A DNA stretch of 64,000 nt, from NCBI GenBank assembly GCA_964541485.1, contig CAZIQL010000002.1, forward strand, positions 54,509 through 118,508, in the 5' to 3' direction. Under the pieces are notes generated by a model that was given only the letters and a program-made list of their open reading frames with translations, ran no database searches and had not been told where the DNA came from. This document shows positions 26,735 to 35,935 of the stretch, piece after piece. Position numbers and translations under genes: made by a program. Positions within the stretch are counted from its first letter, which is position 1. Each line of letters begins with the position of its first letter. This stretch comes from SIG299 sp964541485. Lineage in GTDB: Bacteria; Bacillota; Clostridia; Lachnospirales; Lachnospiraceae.

Positions 26735-27205
26735 ATGGAAGAAAGAAAGTATACATACGGATTTGAATATGAAAATACTTCTGCGGCCAGAAAAATCAGA
26801 CCGGAATGGGAACAGCAGGAAACCCCGCGTCCGCGAATTGTAGAGAGACCACAGCAGCAGCCAAAGAGAGCAGTGGGAATCGGTGCGGATATTTTTGCGA
26901 TGGTTCTTTTGGGGGCGACTATTTGTGCAACCTTATATATGTGTATCAGCTATCTGATGGTGCAGTCTGATATTACACAGTTAAATAAGTCCATTGCGGC
27001 CCTGGAAAAAGAAATTACGTCGGCTGCCAAGGAAAACGATGCAGTGGAAGCTGTCCTTGAAAATGAAATTACCGATTTAGAATACATTTATCAGATGGCA
27101 GTCGGTGTGCTTGGTATGGTTTACCCAAATAATAATGAAGTGGTTTATTATGATCAAGGGAACTCGGGATATTTCAGACAATATCAGGATATTCCGGAGA
27201 AGTAA
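26735..27205 (+). CDS. ftsL: FtsL-like bitopic septum protein
   Basis: The 156-residue protein has a basic cytoplasmic N-terminus, one membrane helix at about residues 49-73 and then a coiled coil (QLNKSIAALEKEI onward). That layout and the position between rsmH and the class B PBP identify it as the FtsL slot. FtsL bridges FtsB/FtsQ and the septal synthase. Sequence identity in this family is low, so the name rests on topology and position. ATG 26735 is preferred over the upstream ATG at 26711 inside rsmH because AGGGAAAG lies just before it. Confidence 0.75.
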   Translation: MEERKYTYGFEYENTSAARKIRPEWEQQETPRPRIVERPQQQPKRAVGIGADIFAMVLLGATICATLYMCISYLMVQSDITQLNKSIAALEKEITSAAKENDAVEAVLENEITDLEYIYQMAVGVLGMVYPNNNEVVYYDQGNSGYFRQYQDIPEK

Positions 27206-27220
27206 AAGTTGAGAGGAACT

Positions 27221-29167
27221 ATGGAGCGTAAAACGGGACAAAGGAAAAAGAAAATAAAAACATTGACACCAAGAATGCGGAGAGGCCTGAAATTTGTTTA
27301 CGGGCTCTTTGCGTTCTTTTGTCTTGTTTTAATTGTACGGCTGGCATTTTTATCCGGAGAAGATAAGTATGAAAAGAGTGCATTGGCACAGCAAAGCTAT
27401 GTGTCCTCCGTGATTCCGTACAAGCGTGGGGATATCCTCGATAGAAACGGACAGGTGCTGGCATCCAGTAATATGGTGTACCATCTGATTCTGGATCCGA
27501 AGGTGCTTTTGTCAAAAGAGGAAAATGTGGATCCAACCGTAAATGCATTGGTTGAAGTGTACGGTCTGGATGAGTCGGAACTGCGTTCTATTTTGATAGA
27601 AAAGAAAAGCAGCTCATACGTAATTTTAAAAAAGAAAATCAGCTATATTGAAAAAGAAGCGTTTGAGACTTATGTTGCGAAGCTTCCGGCAGAAGAGGAA
27701 GAAAAAATCAAGGGTGTGTGGTTTGAAGAGGAATATGAAAGAACCTATCCGTTCCAAAGTGTTGCGTCCCATATTATCGGGTTCACGGTGTCCGCAGATG
27801 AAGGTACTTACGGGATTGAGCAGTATTATAATGACGAACTGATTGGAACGAACGGACGTACCTACGGTTATTATGATGCAAGCCTGAATATTCAGAAAAC
27901 AGTAAAAGAAGCAGTGAACGGAAATCAAATTGTTTCAACGATTGATGTCAATGTTCAGCGGGTAGTACAAAAGTATGTAGAAGCGTTTTTGGATGAAGTC
28001 GGTGCTGAAAATGTGGGCGTTGTTATGATGGATGCCGAAAATGGTGAGATTCTGGCAATGCAGTCCAATTACAGCTATAATCTGAATGCTCCGCGAGATT
28101 TATCTATGTTTTATACAGAAGAAGAGCTGGAACAAATGAGTTCCGGGGAAAAACTGAATGCCATGTATGACATTTGGAGGAACTATTGTATCAGTGATGC
28201 ATTTGAGCCGGGTTCAACCTTTAAACCGTTTACGGTTGCGGCTGCTTTGGAAGAGTATATAGCAAATCCGGATTCGGAATATGTATGCGACGGTAAAGAA
28301 TACTTCGGTGAGACGATTACAATCCGATGCAGTAATACATGGGGACATGGAAAGATTAGTCTTGCACAGACCTTGATGTATTCCTGTAATGATGCCTTAA
28401 TGCAGATAGCAGCAGCGGAAGGAAGAGATATGTTCTATCTGTATCAGAAGCATTTCCTGATGGGGATGAAGACGGGGATTGATCTTCCGGGCGAAACAGC
28501 AGGAGAACTGATTGCTCTCAATAATCTGAATCAGACAGAGCTAGCAACCAGCAGCTTTGGTCAGTCGTTTACGGTAAATATGGTACAGATGGCGGCCGCT
28601 TTTTCATCACTTATTAACGGTGGGATTTACTATGAACCGCATGTTGTCATGGCAGTGAAGAATGAGGATGGAGCAACAATTAAAAAGATAAATCCGGTGG
28701 AAGTTACAAAGACAGTTTCTTTAGATACCAGTGATTTTATCAGGGAAACAATGTATCTGACTGTAACAGACGGTACGGCAAAGAAAGCACAGATTGAAGG
28801 CTATCTGATTGGAGGAAAGACCGGTACCGCACAGAAATATCCGCGAGATGCCGGAAAAAATCTGGTTTCGTTCCTTGGTTTTGTTGAAAACGAGGATAGA
28901 AAAATTGTAATTTATGTGGTCGTTGATGAGGCACATGACGAGACACTGATGTCAAAGTCGTCTACCGCATCTACGCTTGCAGCTTCAATTTTGGAGGAAG
29001 CACTTCCTTATCTGAAGATTTATCCGGAAGGAGAAATTAAGTATTATATTGAAACGGTGGATGAAGAGGATATCCTGATAAATGAGACGGATAACCCGGA
29101 TTATCTTCCGGAGAATGATGAAGCAACAACGGACGTTATCACCGAAAACGTAGAGATTACAGAGTGA
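27221..29167 (+). CDS. pbpB: Class B penicillin-binding protein (PbpB/FtsI type)
   Basis: It is a septal transpeptidase. A basic N-terminus and one membrane anchor are followed by the dimerisation domain with RGDILDRNG. The transpeptidase has STFK (Ser332, Lys335), SCN (in YSCNDAL) and KTG (Lys533-Gly535). There is no PASTA domain after residue 600; the tail is acidic. The length is 648 residues from ATG 27221, which has GAGAGGA at the right distance; the TTG at 27209 does not. Its place after ftsL matches Bacillus pbpB. Confidence 0.9.
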   Translation: MERKTGQRKKKIKTLTPRMRRGLKFVYGLFAFFCLVLIVRLAFLSGEDKYEKSALAQQSYVSSVIPYKRGDILDRNGQVLASSNMVYHLILDPKVLLSKEENVDPTVNALVEVYGLDESELRSILIEKKSSSYVILKKKISYIEKEAFETYVAKLPAEEEEKIKGVWFEEEYERTYPFQSVASHIIGFTVSADEGTYGIEQYYNDELIGTNGRTYGYYDASLNIQKTVKEAVNGNQIVSTIDVNVQRVVQKYVEAFLDEVGAENVGVVMMDAENGEILAMQSNYSYNLNAPRDLSMFYTEEELEQMSSGEKLNAMYDIWRNYCISDAFEPGSTFKPFTVAAALEEYIANPDSEYVCDGKEYFGETITIRCSNTWGHGKISLAQTLMYSCNDALMQIAAAEGRDMFYLYQKHFLMGMKTGIDLPGETAGELIALNNLNQTELATSSFGQSFTVNMVQMAAAFSSLINGGIYYEPHVVMAVKNEDGATIKKINPVEVTKTVSLDTSDFIRETMYLTVTDGTAKKAQIEGYLIGGKTGTAQKYPRDAGKNLVSFLGFVENEDRKIVIYVVVDEAHDETLMSKSSTASTLAASILEEALPYLKIYPEGEIKYYIETVDEEDILINETDNPDYLPENDEATTDVITENVEITE

Positions 29168-29231
29168 GTGTTTCATACAACTGAAGAGAACAGAATACAA
29201 TAAAGGATAAGAAAAGAATGCGAGTAAAAAT

Positions 29232-30989
29232 ATGGCTCTTTTGAAAACCTTTCAGAAGCGAAGTCTTTTTCTTGTCCTTTTTGTCGTTTTCCTTGTTTCA
29301 ACGCTTTTGATGGTCCGAATATTTTATTTGATGATAATTTCTCCGGAGCATCTTTATGCGGCAGCGCAGGAGCTGCATGAGAGAGAACGTGTGATAAAGG
29401 CGGAGCGGGGAAAAATATATGACAGAAACGGTGTGATTTTAGCGGACAACAAACCGGTATGTACGATATCGGTCATTCACAGTCAGCTGACAGAGAAAGA
29501 AACAGTGATTTCCGTACTCTGTGAAGAACTTGGTCTGAGTGAAGCTTATGTCAGAAAACGTGTGGAAAAAGTATCTTCAATTGAGATCATTAAAACAAAT
29601 GTGGAGAAAGAAACGGCAGATATTATTCGCAGCTATGAGCTGGACGGTGTAATGGTGGACGAAGACTATAAAAGGTTTTATCCGTATGATACACTGGCAT
29701 CTAAAGTGCTTGGATTTACAGGAAGTGATAATCAGGGAATCCTTGGACTTGAGGTAACCTATGATAATTGGTTGCAAGGAATCAACGGGAAAATACTCAC
29801 GATGACTACTGCGCAGGGAATTGAAATCGCAGATATGGCAGAAACACGGGTTGCACCGGTTACGGGAAGCAGTCTGTATACATCAATTGATATGGTGATT
29901 CAAAGTTATTGCGAGCAGACAGCAGAAAAGGTGTTGGAAGCCAAAGGAGCAAAGAATGTCAGCCTGATTCTGATGAATCCGAATAATGGTGAGATTTATG
30001 CCATGGTAAATGCTCCGGAATACAACTTAAATGAACCGTATGAGCTGATGGATTTTTATCTGGATGGGGTGGCGTTGGAGGAGCTGACCACAGAAGAGAA
30101 AACACAGTTGTTAAACCGGATGTGGAGAAATTCCTGCATCAGTGACACCTATGAGCCGGGTTCGGCATTTAAAATTGTTACTGCCACCGCTGCATTTGAA
30201 CATGGGGTATTGTCTGTGAATGACCGGTTTTACTGCCCGGGGTACAGGATAGTGGCAGACCGGAGAATTCATTGTCACAAGACAACCGGACATGGTTCCC
30301 AGAGTTTCACGGAGGCAATTATGAATTCCTGCAATCCATCCTTTATGGAAATTGGGGCAAGACTCGGGGTAGAAAGGCTCTACGAGACTTTTCAGGTGCT
30401 TGGATTGTTTTCAAAAACGGGAATTGATCTTCCGGGCGAAGCAGGCTCCATTATGCATAAAGAAGAAAATGTAGGGGAAGTGGAGCTTGCTACCATTTCT
30501 TTTGGTCAGTCATTTCAGATTACTCCACTGCAGCTGATGTCGGCAGTGAGTACAGTAATTAACGGTGGTACAAAAATTGTGCCGCATTTTGTAACCCGGA
30601 TTGTCAATTCTGCGGGTGATACTATAAAAACAATCGACGGAACAGGAGAGAACGGACTGATTTCCAAGGAAACTTCAGAAACCATGAAGCTTTTATTGGA
30701 ACAGGTGGTATCAGAGGGTACCGGAAGCAAAGCGTTTGTTGCAGGGTTCCGTATCGGAGGAAAGACCGCAACCTCTGAAAAACTGCCAAGAAGCAGTAAT
30801 CAATATATCGCTTCGTTTATTGGTTTTGCTCCGGCAGATGACCCGGAAGTGATTGCCATGGTTATTATTGATGAACCGGAAGGTCTGTACTACGGAGGTA
30901 CGATTGCCGCACCGGTTATGGCAGAGGTTTTTGAAATGGTGCTTCCGTATCTTGGTATTGAAGCAGAAATTACAGGAGAAGAAGGATAG
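29232..30989 (+). CDS. spoVD: Class B penicillin-binding protein (SpoVD type) with a KTA third motif
   Basis: This second class B transpeptidase of 585 residues has one N-terminal membrane helix, RGKIYDRNG, the active-site SAFK (Ser311, Lys314) and SCN in NSCNPSF. Where KTG is expected the sequence is KTA (Lys511-Ala513), in GGKTATSEKL. It lacks the C-terminal PASTA domain of Bacillus SpoVD. Position after pbpB suggests the SpoVD slot, used for spore cortex, but a vegetative elongation role cannot be excluded. The ribosome site is weak: only GAG seven bases before the ATG. Confidence 0.82.
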   Translation: MALLKTFQKRSLFLVLFVVFLVSTLLMVRIFYLMIISPEHLYAAAQELHERERVIKAERGKIYDRNGVILADNKPVCTISVIHSQLTEKETVISVLCEELGLSEAYVRKRVEKVSSIEIIKTNVEKETADIIRSYELDGVMVDEDYKRFYPYDTLASKVLGFTGSDNQGILGLEVTYDNWLQGINGKILTMTTAQGIEIADMAETRVAPVTGSSLYTSIDMVIQSYCEQTAEKVLEAKGAKNVSLILMNPNNGEIYAMVNAPEYNLNEPYELMDFYLDGVALEELTTEEKTQLLNRMWRNSCISDTYEPGSAFKIVTATAAFEHGVLSVNDRFYCPGYRIVADRRIHCHKTTGHGSQSFTEAIMNSCNPSFMEIGARLGVERLYETFQVLGLFSKTGIDLPGEAGSIMHKEENVGEVELATISFGQSFQITPLQLMSAVSTVINGGTKIVPHFVTRIVNSAGDTIKTIDGTGENGLISKETSETMKLLLEQVVSEGTGSKAFVAGFRIGGKTATSEKLPRSSNQYIASFIGFAPADDPEVIAMVIIDEPEGLYYGGTIAAPVMAEVFEMVLPYLGIEAEITGEEG

Positions 30990-30993
30990 CAGT

Positions 30994-31021
30994 TGCAGAT
31001 TTTTTGAAATATGGTATGATT
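30994..31021 (+). promoter_or_regulatory. Possible sigma-A promoter of murD
   Basis: TTGCAG (30994-30999) and TATGAT (31016-31021) are 16 bases apart in the 71-base gap after the SpoVD gene, about 40 bases before murD. It may let murD-ftsW-ftsQ be transcribed independently of mraZ. Confidence 0.45.
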
Positions 31022-31060
31022 GTTAAGGATAATCGATGATAAAATCGGGAGGAAACGAAA

Positions 31061-32416
31061 ATGTTGCAGAATAAAAAGGTAACAGTAGTAGGAAGTGGCA
31101 TCAGTGGGATTGCTGCAGTCGGACTTCTTAGAAGACATGGTGCACAGATTACGCTGTATGACGGCAATAAAGCGATGGATATAGAAGGAACCGTACAAAA
31201 GGTAGGCAATGAGGTGAAAATTGTCTGTGGAGAGTTCACAGAGCAGCTGATGGAAAACACAGAGCTTCTTGTGCTGAGTCCGGGGGTTCCGACCGATCTT
31301 GAGTTTGTTTTGAAATGTAAGGAAAAAGGGATTCCGGTCTGGGGGGAAATTGAGCTTGCATATCAGTTTGAGAAGGGCATGTTAATTGGTATTACAGGAA
31401 CCAACGGTAAGACAACGACGACTGCACTTACAGGAGAAATCATGAAACAGTATTTTCATGAGGTGTTTGTAGTTGGAAATATCGGAATACCGTATACCGA
31501 ACTGGTAGAGAAAACAACGGAGGATTCGGTAACGGTTGCAGAATTGAGCAGTTTCCAGCTGGAGACGGTGCAGGCGGATTTTCAGCCGGAGGTCAGTATG
31601 ATTCTTAATCTGACACCGGATCACTTAAACCGTCATTATACCATGGAAAATTACGGAAGAGCCAAATTAAATGTGGCATTGTGGCAGGATGAAGCCAAAA
31701 CCTGTATTCTGAACTATGAAGATGCGATGCTTCGGGAGCTTTCAAAAGAGCTTTCCTGTCAGATTCTTTGGTTTTCCGGTGACCACAGGCTGGAAACCGG
31801 CCTTTACCTGGAAGAGAATCGTATTTTGTACGCGGAGCATGGTGATATAACAGAAATTTGCCGTACCGATGAGTTAAATATCATCGGAAAGCACAATTAT
31901 GAAAATGCGATGGCAGCGATTGGGGCAGCCATTTGCGCTGGGGTTCCCCTGGAAGCTATCCGAAAAGGACTGACAGGGTTTCATGCGGTAGAGCACAGGA
32001 TTGAATATGTGGCGACGAAAAAGGGCGTAGCATATTATAATGATTCTAAAGGGACCAATCCGGATGCGGCGATTAAGGCAATTCAGGCGATGAGCCGACC
32101 GACGCTTTTGATCGGCGGAGGCTATGATAAGGGCTCTGAGTATGATGAGTGGATTTCTGCCTTTGATGGAAAAGTGAAGCATTTTGTACTGATTGGCCAG
32201 ACAAAGGAAAAGATTGCAGAGACAGCAAAAAAGATGGGAGTCCCATCAGTGATATTAAAGGATACATTTGAGGAAGCACTGCAGTTCTGTGAAGAAAACG
32301 CAGAGGCAGGAGATGCTGTATTGCTTTCTCCGGCATGTGCAAGCTGGGGTATGTTTAAGAACTATGAAGAACGCGGAAGAGTGTTCAAGGAATATGTAAT
32401 GGGTATCAAAGAGTAA
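31061..32416 (+). CDS. murD: UDP-MurNAc-L-Ala-D-Glu synthetase MurD
   Basis: It adds D-glutamate to UDP-MurNAc-L-alanine. A Rossmann-like N-terminal UMAG-binding domain (VVGSGISGIAAV) is followed by the ATP loop GITGTNGKTTTT and the conserved LNLTPDHLNRH and HRIEYV segments. The length is 451 residues. GGGAGGAAA precedes the ATG. mraY, which normally precedes murD, is absent. Confidence 0.96.
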   Translation: MLQNKKVTVVGSGISGIAAVGLLRRHGAQITLYDGNKAMDIEGTVQKVGNEVKIVCGEFTEQLMENTELLVLSPGVPTDLEFVLKCKEKGIPVWGEIELAYQFEKGMLIGITGTNGKTTTTALTGEIMKQYFHEVFVVGNIGIPYTELVEKTTEDSVTVAELSSFQLETVQADFQPEVSMILNLTPDHLNRHYTMENYGRAKLNVALWQDEAKTCILNYEDAMLRELSKELSCQILWFSGDHRLETGLYLEENRILYAEHGDITEICRTDELNIIGKHNYENAMAAIGAAICAGVPLEAIRKGLTGFHAVEHRIEYVATKKGVAYYNDSKGTNPDAAIKAIQAMSRPTLLIGGGYDKGSEYDEWISAFDGKVKHFVLIGQTKEKIAETAKKMGVPSVILKDTFEEALQFCEENAEAGDAVLLSPACASWGMFKNYEERGRVFKEYVMGIKE

Positions 32417-32430
32417 GGAAAGAGGTAACT

Positions 32431-33582
32431 ATGTCAGACCGTGAAAATCAGGTAATTCAGATAAAAAAATATCATTCGATTGACTATAGTTTGCTTTTTT
32501 TGACTATTTTCATGGTGATTTTCGGGTTGGTTATGGTTTACAGTACCAGCTATTATAATGCTGCAAAAATGTATAATGATCCGACGTTATATTTGCGAAA
32601 GCAGGGATTGTTTGCAATTCTTGGCATCGGAGTGATGCTTTTGGTGGCATTTTTTGTATCACGGGTTGGCTATGTTTTTGTGACAAAGAGACTCCCGTAT
32701 ATCAGGGTGAGACTGGTTACTTTGTTTTATGCATTGTGCCTTGGATTACAGATACTTGTTCTTGTAGTCGGAGAAGAAATCAAGGGTGCAAAGAGATGGC
32801 TTGAAATACCGTTTATTGGAAGCTTCCAGCCGTCGGAGATAACAAAAGTGTGCATTATTGTGTTTACGGCATGTATTGCGTATCTTGCACCAAAGAGACT
32901 GGATTATTTCCGTGGATTTATTCTTGCTTTTCTGAGAGTTGCACCGTTGATTGTTCTGGTAGCTCTGGAAAACTTGAGTACGGCCCTCATTATGTGTGGG
33001 ATTTTTGTGGTAATTTGTTTTGTTACCAGCCGGAAAAAATGGTATTACGGTGTGTGCGCAGTGGTGTTTCCGCTGATTGTGGCAGCGTATATTTTTCTGG
33101 GAGATGGATTCCGTGCCACACGTATTGATGCATGGCTTAATGTGGAAACGCATGAGAAAGGATATCAGATTCTGCAGGGACTGTATGCGATTGCATCCGG
33201 AGGATTTCTTGGAAAGGGTCTTGGAAACAGTGTACAGAAACTGGGATTTATTCCGGAATCTCACAATGATATGATTTTCTCCGTAATATGTGAGGAGCTG
33301 GGACTGGTCGGAGCAATTGCAATCATTATGTTATATCTGCTTATGTTGTGGAGACTGTATGTGATTGCAAGTAATGCGCCGGATTTGTTCGGAAGCCTTG
33401 TTGTGACAGGAATTATGGCTCATATAGGGGTTCAGGTGATTTTGAATATTGCCGTGGTAACTAATACAATTCCGGCCACCGGTGTATCGCTTCCTTTTGT
33501 AAGCTATGGAGGCAGTGCGTTGCTGTTTCTGCTTGCAGAAATGGGAGTTGCACTCGGTATCTCTGCAAGAACAGGGGAATAG
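32431..33582 (+). CDS. ftsW: SEDS-family peptidoglycan glycosyltransferase FtsW/SpoVE
   Basis: This polytopic 383-residue SEDS protein polymerises glycan strands together with a class B PBP. The GAKRW loop after helix 3, the large extracellular region with VQKLGFIPESHNDMIFS and the terminal ATGVSLPFVSYGGSALL motif are diagnostic. It lies 14 nt after murD. Bacillus has SpoVE in this slot, so a sporulation role is possible as well as vegetative division. Confidence 0.92.
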   Translation: MSDRENQVIQIKKYHSIDYSLLFLTIFMVIFGLVMVYSTSYYNAAKMYNDPTLYLRKQGLFAILGIGVMLLVAFFVSRVGYVFVTKRLPYIRVRLVTLFYALCLGLQILVLVVGEEIKGAKRWLEIPFIGSFQPSEITKVCIIVFTACIAYLAPKRLDYFRGFILAFLRVAPLIVLVALENLSTALIMCGIFVVICFVTSRKKWYYGVCAVVFPLIVAAYIFLGDGFRATRIDAWLNVETHEKGYQILQGLYAIASGGFLGKGLGNSVQKLGFIPESHNDMIFSVICEELGLVGAIAIIMLYLLMLWRLYVIASNAPDLFGSLVVTGIMAHIGVQVILNIAVVTNTIPATGVSLPFVSYGGSALLFLLAEMGVALGISARTGE

Positions 33583-33588
33583 GTTAAA

Positions 33589-34326
33589 ATGAGTGATAAT
33601 GAGAAGATTACAAAAGAGCTAAAGCGGCAGCTGATAAAAATGTCCGCTATACTTGGGGGCCTGTTTTTTATGGCAGTCCTTGTATGGGGCTATAACCTGT
33701 TCCGGTTAAAAAACATATCCTATGAAGGCTTGACCAGATATTCGGAAGAAGAGATGAGTGAAAAACTGCAGGGTTCGTTTCTGACAACCTGGACACCGTA
33801 TTTTTGTCTGATGGATACCTTTCAAAAGGAAGAGATCCCGTTTATTGAAACATACGAGATACGGTACCAGAATCGGAATTCGGTTAGGATTATCGTGCAT
33901 GAGAAAAGGGTAGTCGGATGCATTATGTTGATGGGGCGGTATCTGTACTTTGACAAGGACGGTATTGTGGTAGAAAGTGCAGAAACTCTGATAGAAGATG
34001 TGCCGATTGTGGAAGGGCTGGAATTTAAGGAACTTGTGCTGTATCAAAAGCTGGAAATTCAGAAACAGAGCCTGTTTGATACCATACTTGAGCTGACAAG
34101 GCTGATAGAGGAAAATGGTCTGACAATTCAAAAGATTACATTTTCTTCGGATTATCAGGTGACGCTATCATCGGGAATGCTTGAAATACTGCTTGGAAAG
34201 CGCACTTCCTATGATGAACCGTTGCAGGCATTAAAGGGGATTCTGGCTGTGGCAGGAGAGCGAAGCGGTACTTTGGATATGAGAAATTACAGCAAAGAGA
34301 ATCCGGATGTTATATTAAAACAATAG
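33589..34326 (+). CDS. ftsQ: Divisome protein FtsQ/DivIB
   Basis: The 245-residue protein has a short charged cytoplasmic N-terminus, one membrane helix at about residues 18-37 and a POTRA domain (ISYEGLTRYSEEEM onward), then the FtsQ beta domain. DivIB/FtsQ stabilises the FtsL-FtsB complex. The family call rests on topology, POTRA-like start and position between ftsW and ftsZ. murG, usually found here, is missing; only 6 nt separate it from ftsW. Confidence 0.85.
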   Translation: MSDNEKITKELKRQLIKMSAILGGLFFMAVLVWGYNLFRLKNISYEGLTRYSEEEMSEKLQGSFLTTWTPYFCLMDTFQKEEIPFIETYEIRYQNRNSVRIIVHEKRVVGCIMLMGRYLYFDKDGIVVESAETLIEDVPIVEGLEFKELVLYQKLEIQKQSLFDTILELTRLIEENGLTIQKITFSSDYQVTLSSGMLEILLGKRTSYDEPLQALKGILAVAGERSGTLDMRNYSKENPDVILKQ

Positions 34327-34373
34327 ATTTATTCTCTTATGCGAAAAAAAGTAGAAAAAAATAAAAAATGTGC

Positions 34374-34402
34374 TTGATTAATATGAAATTTATCTATATA
34401 TT
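34374..34402 (+). promoter_or_regulatory. Sigma-A-type promoter of ftsZ
   Basis: TTGATT (34374-34379) and TATATT (34397-34402) have a 17-base spacer. They lie in a 185-base, very AT-rich leader before ftsZ. Confidence 0.6.
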
Positions 34403-34462
34403 ATATAGTATAGATATATTAGGGAAAATATAATTTTCTACAAGATATTGTAAATTTCATAT
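34381..34462 (+). repeat. Nested inverted repeats in the ftsZ leader
   Basis: ATATGAAATTTA (34381-34392) is exactly inverted as TAAATTTCATAT (34451-34462). Inside it, TATCTATA (34391-34398) is inverted as TATAGATA (34409-34416). The outer pair flanks the putative ftsZ transcription start. It may be a regulator site or an RNA structure; AT-richness makes chance inner repeats likely, but a 12-bp perfect pair is notable. Confidence 0.6.
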
Positions 34463-34511
34463 ATGGATAGAAAGAAAAACCATATAGATATGATAAAAGG
34501 AGGAAGCACCC

Positions 34512-35807
34512 GTGATCGAGATTACAAAAAGTGAGCCGGAAGCAGCAGCAAGAATATTGGTAGTAGGCGTAGGCGGTGCAGGAAATAACGCAGTAAACCG
34601 TATGATTAATTCCGGTATTACAGGAATTGAATTTGTATGTGTAAATACAGATAAGCAGCAGTTAAGAAATTGCAAGTCCCAGCAGACCATTCAGATTGGT
34701 GAGAAGCTGACCAGAGGACTTGGAGCAGGCGCTGACCCGGAAAAGGGTGAGAAGGCGGCAGAGGAAAGCCGTGAGGAGCTTGCGGATGTAGTTAGAAATG
34801 TAGACATGGTTGTTGTTACCTGTGGTATGGGTGGCGGTACCGGTACCGGTGCAGCGCCTGTAGTTGCTCAACTTGCAAAGGAAATGGGTATCCTTACAGT
34901 CGGCATTGTAACAAAACCGTTTAAGTTTGAAGGTACCAGACGTATGGAGAATGCGTTGAATGGTATTGAGCGTCTTCGTCATAATGTAGATACTTTAATT
35001 GTGATTCCAAACGACAGACTTTTATCTGTTGTGGACAAGCATACAAAGATGTCCGAAGCATTAGAGCGTGCGGATGAAGTATTAAAGCAGAGCGTGCAGG
35101 GTATTACAGACTTGATTAATAAAGAAGGTTCCATTAACCTTGACTTTGCAGACGTACAGTCTGTCATGAGGGACAAGGGTATTGCACATATCGGTATCGG
35201 TACAGGTAGCGGTGAAGACAGATGTATGATTGCGATTGAACAGGCAATTCAGAGTCCGCTTCTTGAAACAACGATTGACGGTGCGCAGAATATTATTATC
35301 AATATTTCCGGTGATATTGCGTTTGCGGAAGCAAATGAGGCAGCAAGCTATGTTCAGAGTCTTGCAGGTCCGAATGCCAATATTATCTTCGGTACGGTTG
35401 ATGATATGAGTGTTCCGGAATTTGTTACAATTACGATTATTGCAACAGGTATGGAAGCAACGCCTCAGCCTGCACCGGAATTTGCAAGAACATCGTTTGG
35501 TCTTGGTGGTGGCCTGGAATCCAAATTTGATTATAATTTAAAGACAGGCAGACCACAGATGGGGGCTACACCTTATGGAGCAGGTTTAAGACAGCCGGGG
35601 CAGACGACAACACAGCCTCAAAGCAGCGGATTTAGTTTTAAGCAGCCGGCGGGTCAGTTCGGTTCCCAATCACAGTATACATCACAGCAGCCGGCAGGTC
35701 AGAGTGTGAGACCGACTTATTCTACACCGGCTAACACCACACCGGCAGCACCGGACGGAGCTGGAATTAAAATACCGGAATTTTTAAGAAAGAACAAAGA
35801 CAAATAA
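34512..35807 (+). CDS. ftsZ: Cell division GTPase FtsZ
   Basis: FtsZ forms the cytokinetic ring. The tubulin signature GGGTGTGAAP, the N-terminal GVGGAGNNAVNRM and the T7-region NLDFADVQSVM are present. A Gln/Pro-rich linker of about 80 residues leads to the conserved C-terminal peptide IKIPEFLRK, which binds FtsA/SepF-type anchors. The length is 431 residues. The GTG start has AGGAGG eight bases upstream. It is preceded by its own promoter and followed by a strong terminator, so it is a separate unit. Confidence 0.98.
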   Translation: MIEITKSEPEAAARILVVGVGGAGNNAVNRMINSGITGIEFVCVNTDKQQLRNCKSQQTIQIGEKLTRGLGAGADPEKGEKAAEESREELADVVRNVDMVVVTCGMGGGTGTGAAPVVAQLAKEMGILTVGIVTKPFKFEGTRRMENALNGIERLRHNVDTLIVIPNDRLLSVVDKHTKMSEALERADEVLKQSVQGITDLINKEGSINLDFADVQSVMRDKGIAHIGIGTGSGEDRCMIAIEQAIQSPLLETTIDGAQNIIINISGDIAFAEANEAASYVQSLAGPNANIIFGTVDDMSVPEFVTITIIATGMEATPQPAPEFARTSFGLGGGLESKFDYNLKTGRPQMGATPYGAGLRQPGQTTTQPQSSGFSFKQPAGQFGSQSQYTSQQPAGQSVRPTYSTPANTTPAAPDGAGIKIPEFLRKNKDK

Positions 35808-35824
35808 TAGATTGCATTTTCAGG

Positions 35825-35862
35825 AGCACGATTTCTTACAAAAGGAGTCGTGCTTTTTTTTT
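35825..35862 (+). terminator. Rho-independent terminator of ftsZ
   Basis: AGCACGA (35825-35831) and TCGTGCT (35848-35854) form a 7-bp stem followed by eight T. It lies 17 bases after the ftsZ stop. Confidence 0.88.
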
Positions 35863-35870
35863 GTGAATTT

Positions 35871-35935
35871 TGTCGATAAGTTGCAAAAGTCCGTTCCTTG
35901 ATTTGACAAAATATGCGCAGGAATAGAGCTATACT
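35871..35935 (+). promoter_or_regulatory. Spo0A-type spoIIG promoter with long spacer and 0A-like box
   Basis: A perfect TTGACA (35903-35908) and TATACT (35930-35935) are separated by 21 bases, far from the usual 17. The Bacillus spoIIG promoter is known for the same abnormal spacing and for needing Spo0A. TGTCGAT (35871-35877) matches the 0A box at six of seven positions, and the complement of the -35 region reads TTTTGTCAAA, another near match. Confidence 0.7.
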
